Shown here in pieces: positions 25,379 to 32,531 of a DNA stretch of 64,000 nucleotides. The stretch spans positions 1 to 64,000 of the forward strand of contig CAYQLT010000013.1 in NCBI GenBank assembly GCA_964418425.1, given 5' to 3'. The stretch is from CAYQLT01 sp964418425. GTDB taxonomy: Bacteria > Bacillota > Limnochordia > Limnochordales > Geochordaceae. The first letter of the stretch is position 1. Every line of letters begins with the position of its first letter. The translations under genes and the position numbers were made by a program. Under the pieces are notes generated by a model that ran no database searches, was not told where the DNA came from, and saw only the letters and a list, made by a program, of their open reading frames with translations.

Positions 25379-28033
25379 TCAGACCCCACTTTCCAGGCCG
25401 GCCACCGCGGGCCCGAAGGTGCCAGGCGCCTCCAGGCGGAGGCCGTTGGATTCGGCCCGCAGCCGCTCAGCCAGGCGGGAGAAACGCTTCGCCACCGACG
25501 CGTTGCGCACGTACGCCAGGATCGCCCGGCGCTGGCCCACCAGCACCACCAGCCGGCGGCCCCGAGTGATGGCCGTGTAAAGCAGGTGCCTGGTCATCAA
25601 CGCGGGCATGGTCCAAACCACCGGCATGACCACGCAGGGAAACTCGTTGCCCTGGCTTTTGTGCACCGTTACCGCATAGGCCAGTTCCAGCTGGCCCAAG
25701 CGCTCTCCGTCGTACTCGATGACCCGACCGTCGTCGAAGCGAACCCGCAGGGTTCCCGCCCGGGGGTTCACCTCCCAGATGCGGCCCACCTCCCCGTTAA
25801 ACACCCCTCCTTCCTCAGCCTGCCCCGAAAGGGAAAGCCGGCCCCCCAAAGACCCCGGCGTCCCGGCTCCCCCGTTCCCGCCGGCCGCCACCACCCGCGC
25901 CTGGTAGTCGTTGCGGGTCTGCATGACCCGGTCACCCAGCCGCAGGCGCCGGGCACCCAGCACGAGCTCCGGGCGGTTCGGCGCCGGCGGGTTCAGCGCC
26001 GCCTGGAGAATACCGTTTAACGCCTCCGTGCCCGCCGGCCCCCGATGGGAGGCGGCCAGCACCTGGATATCCCGCATGGGGTCAAGGCCGTAACGGGCCG
26101 GAAGGGCATCCACCACCAACTCGCACACCCGCCGGGCGCACTCGGCCGGGTCGTCCACCTCCACGAACCGAAGCTCCCCGCTCGTCCCATCGCCCCCGTC
26201 CGCGCCCGTGCCGGCCGTCGGCCCCGCCACGGCCACCTTCCGCGGCTGCGGCTTTCGGCCCTGCGGGCCCGCCGCTGCCGGCGCCCCCTGAGCCCGCACG
26301 ATGTTATGACCCGCCAGAACCTGGTGGGCGCCCCGGACGATGCTGCTGCGGCTTGCCTGGCGGAACAGGCGGGTGAGCCGCACCACGGACACCACGCCGC
26401 ACTCCATCAGGTCTCGCAGAACCTGACCGGGCCCCACGGAAGGAAGCTGATCCACGTCTCCCACCAACACCAGCTGGCTCCCCGGCCGAAGCGCCTCCAC
26501 CAGGTGGTAGGCAAGACCCATGTCCAGCATGGACGTCTCGTCGACGATGAGCAGGTCCACCTCCAGGGGATTGCGCCGGTTTCGGGCGAACCGCACGCCC
26601 CCACCCTCCGCTACCCCCTCCGGCGTCCCGCCCGCTTGGGATCGTGGGTGCGGACCCTCTCCGGAGTTCCCCGCCTGCGAACCCACCCGGAGCTCCAGCA
26701 GGCGGTGGATGGTGCGCGCGGGGCTCACCCCCCGAGGGGGGAGCCCGCCCGAGAAGACCGCATCGTTGAGCCGCTGCGCAGCCCGCCCCGTGGGCGCCGC
26801 CAGGCCGACCCTGCGCCCGGCCGCGGCGGCCAGCTCCACGATGAACCGCACCAGGGTGGTTTTCCCGGTGCCCGGTCCGCCGGTGATGACCAAAACGCCC
26901 TCCTCCAGCGCCCGGCGCACGGCCTCCCGTTGCTCCGCGGCCAAAACAAGCCCGTGGCGCCTCTCTGCCTCGGCCAGCATCGTCTCCAGCCGCTGGGGAA
27001 GCCAGGCCTGTCCCCCGTGGCGGCGCGCCAGCTCCACCAGCCGCCGCGCAAAGCGGGTCTCGTAAGCGTACAGGTAAGCGAGGTAGGCGCACTCATCCTC
27101 GACAACCACGCCACCCCGCGCCGCCAGTCGCTCGCACGCCGATCGCACGGCCTGCTCGGAAATCCCCTGCGACTGCGCCTCACCCGGTGCCTCCTCCCCG
27201 GACACCGGCGCAGTTTCCGGCGTCTGCCCGGACGGCACCCCCCGCTGCGAGGCCGGTGTGCTCGCCAGCAGGGCTGTCACCTCCTGGTGCAGCCGGGGCA
27301 CCGGCAGGTACAGGTGGCCTTGCTCGGCTGCTTCCTGCAGCACGTGCCAGACAGCCGCATCGACGCGCTGGGGATCGGTGGGGCCGATGCCGAAGCGCCG
27401 GGCCAGTTCGTCGGCCCGGCGAAACCCAATTCCCCCCACCTCCAGGGCCAGCAGGTAGGGCCGGTTGCGAACCGCCTCGATGGTCCTGGGGCCATAGCGG
27501 CCCACGATGCGGCGCGCCAGCCCGGGTCCCACCCCCAGGCTGTGCAGGAAGACCAGGGCCTCCTGCCGATCCCGCAAAGCCTGGGCCTGGCGGAGGATGG
27601 CATTTGCCTTGCGGCTCCCGATCCCGGGAAGAGCGGCTACCGCATCCGGATCCGAGGCGATGACGTCCAGGGTGCGCTCCCCGAACCTCTCTACCAGCCG
27701 ACGGGCAGTGGCCCGGCCGACCCCCTTGATAACCCCGGAGGCCAGGAAGCGTTCGATGCCCTCAAGGGTATCGGGGGTGACGGTGTGGTAGTCGTGGGCT
27801 CGGAACTGGCGCCCGTACGAGGGATGCTCGGCCCAGCGACCGACCACCCGGATCTCCTGGCCGACCCCGGGAACCGGGTCGAGCCGGCCCACCACGCTGA
27901 CCGGGCCTTGCTGGCCGGACACGTCCAGCCGTAACACCACGTACGACCCGTCCGGGCTTCGGTAGGTGATCCGCCGCACCACCCCGTGCAGTATTCCAGC
28001 CGCACGGTCCTCTGGGGGAAGCGGCACCTCCAT
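25379..28033 (-). CDS. recD2: RecD2-type ATP-dependent DNA helicase
   Basis: The 884-residue product has the RecD2 architecture. It opens with an N-terminal OB-like region (GVVRRITYRSPDGSYVVLRL), then tandem helix-hairpin-helix segments (GVGRATARRLVERFG, LPGIGSRKANAILRQA, GIGFRRADELARRFG). The superfamily 1B helicase core has Walker A GGPGTGKTTL near residue 387, LLIVDETSMLDM near 500 and VHKSQGNEFPCVVMPV near 793. An unusual Gly/Ala/Pro-rich insert lies at about residues 580-620. RecD2 acts alone as a 5'-3' helicase in repair in bacteria lacking RecBC. The -10-like TACAAT ends seven bases before the ATG, suggesting a leaderless transcript. Confidence 0.93.
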   Translation of the reverse strand: MEVPLPPEDRAAGILHGVVRRITYRSPDGSYVVLRLDVSGQQGPVSVVGRLDPVPGVGQEIRVVGRWAEHPSYGRQFRAHDYHTVTPDTLEGIERFLASGVIKGVGRATARRLVERFGERTLDVIASDPDAVAALPGIGSRKANAILRQAQALRDRQEALVFLHSLGVGPGLARRIVGRYGPRTIEAVRNRPYLLALEVGGIGFRRADELARRFGIGPTDPQRVDAAVWHVLQEAAEQGHLYLPVPRLHQEVTALLASTPASQRGVPSGQTPETAPVSGEEAPGEAQSQGISEQAVRSACERLAARGGVVVEDECAYLAYLYAYETRFARRLVELARRHGGQAWLPQRLETMLAEAERRHGLVLAAEQREAVRRALEEGVLVITGGPGTGKTTLVRFIVELAAAAGRRVGLAAPTGRAAQRLNDAVFSGGLPPRGVSPARTIHRLLELRVGSQAGNSGEGPHPRSQAGGTPEGVAEGGGVRFARNRRNPLEVDLLIVDETSMLDMGLAYHLVEALRPGSQLVLVGDVDQLPSVGPGQVLRDLMECGVVSVVRLTRLFRQASRSSIVRGAHQVLAGHNIVRAQGAPAAAGPQGRKPQPRKVAVAGPTAGTGADGGDGTSGELRFVEVDDPAECARRVCELVVDALPARYGLDPMRDIQVLAASHRGPAGTEALNGILQAALNPPAPNRPELVLGARRLRLGDRVMQTRNDYQARVVAAGGNGGAGTPGSLGGRLSLSGQAEEGGVFNGEVGRIWEVNPRAGTLRVRFDDGRVIEYDGERLGQLELAYAVTVHKSQGNEFPCVVMPVVWTMPALMTRHLLYTAITRGRRLVVLVGQRRAILAYVRNASVAKRFSRLAERLRAESNGLRLEAPGTFGPAVAGLESGV

Positions 28034-28039
28034 GGCCCC

Positions 28040-28045
28040 ATTGTA
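28040..28045 (-). promoter_or_regulatory. -10 element placing the recD2 start codon at the transcript start
   Basis: TACAAT on the minus strand is followed by six bases and then the recD2 ATG, so the A of ATG falls at the expected +1. No Shine-Dalgarno precedes the ATG. The -35 region is weak. Confidence 0.4.
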
Positions 28046-28068
28046 ACACCCATCAAAGCCGCGACGCT

Positions 28069-28535
28069 TCAGTCCAGGCTCGCCACACCCGCTCGGATGG
28101 CCATCAGTGCCACCCGGGTTCGGTCGTCGCTGCCCACCTTCCGATAGATGCTGCTGACGTGGTTTTTCACCGTGTGGTGGCTGATGACCAATTCTCGGGC
28201 GATCTCCTGGTTGGTNNNNNNNNNNNNNNNNNNNNNNNNNNNNNNNNNNNNNNNNNNNNNNNNNNNNNNNNNNNNNNNNNNNNNNNNNNNNNNNNNNNNN
28301 NNNNNNNNNNNNNNNGGTTTTTCACCGTGTGGTGGCTGATGACCAATTCTCGGGCGATCTCCTGGTTGGTCAGCCCCCTGGCGATGAGCCGCAGGACCTC
28401 AAGCTCCCTGGGCGTCAGTTGCCCGAACGGGTCGACGGCGCCCGTCCTGGGCTTGCGCGGCGGTGGGATGGCGCGACCCCTCCCCGCTGCTCCCTCTGTG
28501 CCGCCCAACCCGCCGGAACCGCATGGCCGCCTCAT
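28069..28535 (-). CDS. GerE/LuxR-type HTH regulator lacking a receiver (interrupted by an assembly gap)
   Basis: Joining across the 100-N gap by removing one 55-bp duplicate gives one open frame of about 103 residues. It ends with a complete LuxR-type helix-turn-helix: LTPRELEVLRLIARGLTNQE, IARELVISHHTVKNHVSSIY, RKVGSDDRTRVALMAIRAG. The first 40 residues are low-complexity and resemble the linker of the neighbouring DegU-like protein, and no receiver domain precedes them. It could be a GerE-like single-domain regulator or the remnant of a duplicated response regulator. The ATG at 28535 lacks a clear ribosome site, so the start is uncertain. Confidence 0.65.
28161..28370. other. Assembly gap (100 N) flanked by a 55-bp exact duplication
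   Basis: Bases 28161-28215 and 28316-28370 are identical, on either side of N at 28216-28315. Collapsing one copy plus the N run restores the HTH reading frame. This is the pattern of two contigs that overlap by a k-mer of 55 and were scaffolded without merging. Confidence 0.9.
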
Positions 28536-28917
28536 GGTATGCCCCGGCCCGTGAGCCGGACACGCCACGGCGCCACCAAAGCCGCAGCCAAGGGTCGGCC
28601 CCGGAGGGCGGCCGCGCAAAAGCGCCGCCGGCTGCAAACCGGGCGGCGCCTGGCGGACGGAGGAGACGGCAGGCCGGGCATCCGGGGGTTGGGGGTTTTC
28701 TTTTTTTGGAGCCTGTCGCCCCAGCCAGCCGCTCCACCCTGAAGCCCGGACGTCGACCTTCGGCCCTTGTGAAAACCGGCCTGAGGCCTTCGTCCGTGCT
28801 TATCCTAGCAGGGTCGAGCCGCCTCGAATATCGGCCTGAGGTCTCATTTTTTGCCGACGGGGACCTGGGTCCATGGTCCCAGACCAGCGGGGAAGGCGGG
28901 CGGAGGGCCGAGCCGGC
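28536..28917. other. Gene-free interval between the HTH gene and the DegU-like gene
   Basis: No convincing coding region was found. The interval holds a T-rich tract near 28693-28709 (A-rich on the transcribed strand), a repeated CGGCCTGAGG motif at about 28780 and 28832, and a weak -10-like TAGGAT on the minus strand near 28803. It may contain the promoter of the HTH gene. Confidence 0.4.
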
Positions 28918-29697
28918 CTACCTGCACCATCCGGACCGAAGCGCCCAAACCGCCGCCTGGGTGCGGTCACGCACACCGAGCTTTCGCAGGATGTTGGTAA
29001 CGTGGTTTTTCACCGTTTTTTCGCTGACGACCAAGGCCCGAGCGATCTCCTGGTTGGTGTGCCCCTGTGCGATGAGGGTGAGCACCTGCTGCTCCCGAAC
29101 GGTCAGCCCCGGCCGTAGCGGAGCCGGCGCCTGTTGCCCGGCCATCTCACGGGCAGGCCCCGACCCCTCTTCGCCAGCAGACGGACCCGGGAAGTCCGCC
29201 GTGGCGGCCACATGGCCGGCCGCCGGAGGGTCGGCCGTGTGGCGTAGCGCCCGCACCAGGCTCTCCGCCAGGGAGGGCGGCACGTGAACCCGCCCGGCGG
29301 CCACCTGCCGGACCGCCTCCACCACGCTGCCGGGCTCCGCATCCTTCACCACGTATCCCCAGGCGCCGGCCCGAAACATCTCCACGACGTATTGATCATC
29401 GGTGTGGATGGTCAGCGCGACCACCCTGACCGAAGGGTACTCCTGCCGCAACCGCCGTGTCGCCTGGATACCGTTCATGTCCGGCATGCTCACGTCCATG
29501 AGCATCACGTCGGGCTTCAGCCGCCGGGCCTCGAGCACCGCCTCGATCCCGTTGGCCGCCTCGCCCACCACCTGGATGTCGGGCTCCAGCTCCAGGACGC
29601 GCCGAAGGCCGACCCGACCGACCCCGTGGTCGTCGGCGATAACCACCCGTATCGGCCGCCATGCCGCCGGCCTTCCCCCTTGCCCGTTGCCCGCCAT
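28918..29697 (-). CDS. DegU/NarL-type response regulator
   Basis: The 259-residue regulator has an intact receiver: Asp22-Asp23 in VVIADDHG, phospho-acceptor Asp68 in VMLMDVSMPDMNG, Thr96 and Lys118 in GYVVKDAE. A Pro/Ala-rich linker of about 45 residues leads to a LuxR-type HTH (LTVREQQVLTLIAQGHTNQE, VVSEKTVKNHVTNILRKLGV). The ATG at 29695-29697 has GGGGAGG nine bases upstream. The histidine kinase is encoded 94 bases upstream, in the DegS-DegU order of Bacillota. Targets are unknown; secretion, motility and biofilm control are typical for DegU. Confidence 0.93.
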   Translation of the reverse strand: MAGNGQGGRPAAWRPIRVVIADDHGVGRVGLRRVLELEPDIQVVGEAANGIEAVLEARRLKPDVMLMDVSMPDMNGIQATRRLRQEYPSVRVVALTIHTDDQYVVEMFRAGAWGYVVKDAEPGSVVEAVRQVAAGRVHVPPSLAESLVRALRHTADPPAAGHVAATADFPGPSAGEEGSGPAREMAGQQAPAPLRPGLTVREQQVLTLIAQGHTNQEIARALVVSEKTVKNHVTNILRKLGVRDRTQAAVWALRSGWCR

Positions 29698-29791
29698 CGC
29701 CAAGCGCCTCCCCAGTTCTGTCCCGCTGCCCGTCACCGCCACGGGGCAGAGGCCATGAGCCTGGCCCGTCCCTGGCCCGACGGACGGATGG

Positions 29792-31021
29792 TCAGATACC
29801 GGCCGCCGGGGATTCGGGCGGAACCGGAAACCGAGCGCTCACGCGGGTTCCCGTGCCCGGCGCCGACTGGATGGAAAACCGGCCCCCCAGCACCTCCACC
29901 CGTTCGGCCATGCCGAACAGGCCCAAGTGCCCCGCCTGGGCCGCCCGGCTGCGAGCCTCATGCGGATCGAACCCCCGGCCGTCGTCACGGATGACCACAT
30001 TCACGAAGTCGCTCCCCAGCTCCACCACAACCCCAACCCGGCTGGCCCCGGCGTGGCGGCGGGCGTTGCCCACCGCCTCCTGAACCACCCGGTAGATGGC
30101 CACCTCCAGCGCGCTGTCAAGGCGCCGTTCGAACCCGTGAACCGTCACCTCCACCCGGGGCGGTCCCAGGTCGTTGAGATGGTCGGCATAGCGGCGGATG
30201 GCCGCAATAACTCCCAGCTCGTCCAGGATGAGCGGACGCAGGTCGAAGATGACCCGCCGCAGGTCGCCGAGCGTCTCCCGAACCAACGTGCGCACCCGAG
30301 CCAGCTGGCGGCGGGCCGTCTCCACGCCGGCGTCCAAGAGCCGCTCGCACAGCTCCATCTCCACCCCGATGCTGGCGAGCCCCTGCGCCGCCCCGTCGTG
30401 CAGCTCCCGGGCCAGGCGCCGACGCTCCTGCTCCTGGGCCGTGATGACCCGGCGGCCCATCTCGTAGCGGGCCTGCCACTCCGACAGCTGCGACTGCAAG
30501 GCCGGCACCTTGCCCGCCAGGGCATCCCGAGCGGCCTTCATATTGGCCTGCAGGCTCTCGGACTGCTCCAACAGCTCAGACAGCCGGGCCAGGCTCCGCT
30601 CCAGCTCGGCCCGGCGTTCCCGCAGCGAGCGTTCCCGCTCCCGCACCTCGCCCAGCAGCAGCTGCAGACGCTCTGCCTGCTCGTATGCCCGGCGGACGTC
30701 CTCCTCGCTGTAGCGCTGGTAGTCCCGGCTGACGCGAAACAGCTCGTAGCGCGCCAGGCGACTTTTGGCCTCCAGCTCGTCCACCTGCTCGACACAGCGC
30801 AGGGCTTCCCGCTTGACCGCCTCGTAGGCCTGGCGGGTGCGCTGGTATTCGGCCTTGAGAGAGGCGACCAGCTCACCTATCCGCTCAAAGCCGTCCTCAA
30901 CCGCCTTGAGCGTCCGCCGGAAGATGGCCTCGATTTCGGAAACGTCGGGCAGGGCTGGCGTGGACGTGCCTGCAGCACCCCCGAAGCCAATTCGTTTCCC
31001 GCCTGTGGCCCCCTGCTCCAA
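29792..31021 (-). CDS. DegS-type cytoplasmic sensor histidine kinase
   Basis: The 409-residue kinase has no membrane segment. Its N-terminal half is a long coiled coil (AVEDGFERIGELVASLKAEY, SLRERRAELERSLARLSELL), as in DegS. It is followed by a HisKA_3 domain with phospho-acceptor His near residue 207 (RRLARELHDGAAQGLASIGV) and an HATPase domain with VVQEAVGNARRHAGAS, IRDDGRGFDPHEA and LGLFGMAERVEVLGG. The longest frame starts at a TTG without a good ribosome site. Homology to DegS begins about residue 27, so the real start may be later. It is expected to phosphorylate the downstream DegU-like regulator. Confidence 0.92.
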   Translation of the reverse strand: MEQGATGGKRIGFGGAAGTSTPALPDVSEIEAIFRRTLKAVEDGFERIGELVASLKAEYQRTRQAYEAVKREALRCVEQVDELEAKSRLARYELFRVSRDYQRYSEEDVRRAYEQAERLQLLLGEVRERERSLRERRAELERSLARLSELLEQSESLQANMKAARDALAGKVPALQSQLSEWQARYEMGRRVITAQEQERRRLARELHDGAAQGLASIGVEMELCERLLDAGVETARRQLARVRTLVRETLGDLRRVIFDLRPLILDELGVIAAIRRYADHLNDLGPPRVEVTVHGFERRLDSALEVAIYRVVQEAVGNARRHAGASRVGVVVELGSDFVNVVIRDDGRGFDPHEARSRAAQAGHLGLFGMAERVEVLGGRFSIQSAPGTGTRVSARFPVPPESPAAGI

Positions 31022-31082
31022 AAGGAGTAAGGCAAACGGGCGATGGGGTTCCCGCAGCCGGCGGAGTTCGGTCCGAAGGAAA

Positions 31083-31112
31083 GACGCCGGGGCCCTTTCG
31101 GGCTCCCGGCGC
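31083..31112 (-). terminator. Probable intrinsic terminator after mtnP
   Basis: The minus strand forms an 11-bp stem with one bulged A, CGCCGGGAGCCC / GGGCCCCGGCG, closed by a GAAA tetraloop and followed by TCTTTCC. It lies between the mtnP stop and the DegS-like gene. The T tract is short. A GTGAC-N8-GTCAC dyad (31137-31154) stands just before it. Confidence 0.55.
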
Positions 31113-31189
31113 CCTTCCGGTGGGGTTTGGGGGGTTGTGACCCTAGGATGTCACGGCCCAAAGACGCCTATGCATGCCTGCCGGGCGGA

Positions 31190-31999
31190 TCAGTGGCCCC
31201 GGGCCTGCTGGACCGCCTGGCCGCATGCGCAAGTCCGTGCGGGCGGGATGGCCGGGATGAGCTCCCACAAGAGTCGCCGCAGGCGCTCCAGGTTGTCCTG
31301 AAACACCCGCAAGACCTCCTGGTGGGTCACGGGACGCACGTCCGGGTGGCCCTCCAGGCCCACATCGTAGTCCGTGATGAGGGAGATATTGAGGTAGCAC
31401 ATACCCAGCTCCCGAGCCAGGATCACCTCGGGGTACTGGGTCATGTTGATCACCTGCCACCCCCGCTCCCGAAACTCCCGGCTTTCAGCCCGCGTGGAAA
31501 ACCGCGGCCCCTGCACCACCACCACGGTGCCCTCCCGCCGGTGGGGAACCCCGAGGCGGGCGCACACCCCGGCGGCGGCCTCCCGCAACTGGGGGCAGTA
31601 CGGATCGGCCGCGCTGATATGGGTCGTGACGGGGCCGTCGAAGAATGTGTCGGCTCTGCCCCAGGTGCGGTTGACGAACTGGTCGCACAACACGAAGGTT
31701 CCGGGTGGGATGTCCGGCTGAAGGCTGCCGGCGGCACACGGGCCGATGATCCGGGTGACGCCCAGCTCCTTCATCGCCCACAGATTGGCCCGGTAGTTGA
31801 TGCGGTGCGGGGGGTAGCGGTGGTCCCTGCCGTGGCGAGGGAGGAAGGCGACCTTCCGCCCGCCCACAGTGGTCAGGGCCACACGGTCGCTGGGTGGGCC
31901 GTAGGGGGTCTCCACCCATACCTCCTCCACGTCGCCGGCCAGGCTGTAAAAACCCGATCCGCCAAAGATGCCGATCTCCGCCCGTCGCGCCTCTGACAC
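31190..31999 (-). CDS. mtnP: S-methyl-5'-thioadenosine phosphorylase family (PNP/MTAP)
   Basis: The 269-residue enzyme matches MTA phosphorylase: IGIFGGSGFYSLAGDVEEV, FLPRHGRDHRYPPHRINYRA, the purine-pocket region GPCAAGSLQPDIPPG, and GWQVINMTQYPEVILARELG. It would cleave methylthioadenosine to adenine and methylthioribose-1-phosphate in the methionine salvage route. Related enzymes that prefer inosine or guanosine cannot be excluded. The GTG at 31997-31999 is chosen for the GGAGGG ten bases upstream and normal length; the open frame continues upstream without family similarity. Confidence 0.9.
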   Translation of the reverse strand: MSEARRAEIGIFGGSGFYSLAGDVEEVWVETPYGPPSDRVALTTVGGRKVAFLPRHGRDHRYPPHRINYRANLWAMKELGVTRIIGPCAAGSLQPDIPPGTFVLCDQFVNRTWGRADTFFDGPVTTHISAADPYCPQLREAAAGVCARLGVPHRREGTVVVVQGPRFSTRAESREFRERGWQVINMTQYPEVILARELGMCYLNISLITDYDVGLEGHPDVRPVTHQEVLRVFQDNLERLRRLLWELIPAIPPARTCACGQAVQQARGH

Positions 32000-32135
32000 C
32001 GCCGTCGCTCCCTCCGTGGGGCGCACCTGCCGGCTGCCCGCTCGCCCCGGCTTGCCCCCCGTCTGCTCGATGTCCTCCCCATCCCGCCGGCGAGCCAGGC
32101 CCCCGGAGGCGGCCAAGCGCCGCCAGGAGCCGAAC

Positions 32136-32165
32136 TTGCCCCCGCGCGAGGGGGACGGGTACAAT
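32136..32165 (+). promoter_or_regulatory. Promoter for the small gene at 32235
   Basis: TTGCCC (32136-32141) and TACAAT (32160-32165) are separated by 18 bases on the plus strand, about 70 bases ahead of the ATG. It lies between mtnP (minus) and the small plus-strand gene. Confidence 0.55.
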
Positions 32166-32234
32166 GATTTTGCGCCCGCCGGGTGCCACCTGTCGCCCCA
32201 CGGGCGCGAACCGCCGAGAGGGGGGACGAGCGTC

Positions 32235-32531
32235 ATGGCTGATGGCACGTTCCGGCGGCTCTTTCAGGACGAAGAGCACCGCCGCCAGGACTACCTGGAC
32301 CGTCAGCTGGAGATGGGCTGGGAGGACAGCCCCGCCGACCAGGCCTTGGAGTCTCACGATCGCCTCGTCACCCAAGGGCTCCTCGAGGCGCGCGAAGACG
32401 GGTACGATAGCCTTACGACCCGGATCCGCCGCCGGGACTCCTACCGGCGTTCCCGCAAGGCGGCACCGGCGTTGCGGCGGGCATCCTCCAGCATGGCGAC
32501 GGCGGCCTTCCGAACCCGCTCGCCGTCGTGA
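32235..32531 (+). CDS. Small charged protein of unknown function
   Basis: The 98-residue protein starts MADGTFRRLFQDEEHRRQDY and continues with acidic and basic residues in a probably helical first half, EMGWEDSPADQALESHDRLV. The last 30 residues are Arg/Ser/Ala-rich and are encoded antisense to the end of the bshC-like gene (91-base tail-to-tail overlap). Support comes from the strong ribosome site AGAGGGGGG nine bases upstream and a good promoter. It is one of few plus-strand genes in the first 50 kb. I recognise no family. Confidence 0.6.
   Translation: MADGTFRRLFQDEEHRRQDYLDRQLEMGWEDSPADQALESHDRLVTQGLLEAREDGYDSLTTRIRRRDSYRRSRKAAPALRRASSSMATAAFRTRSPS

Noticed and set aside
28161..28370. 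55-bp direct repeats as possible insertion-site duplications of a mobile element
   Set aside because: The same 55-bp length flanks all three N runs, and collapsing them restores frames; this is an assembly artefact. No transposase or integrase gene is present in the window.
28693..28709. T-run in GC-rich sequence as a plus-strand terminator
   Set aside because: No stable hairpin precedes it on the plus strand and no plus-strand gene ends nearby.
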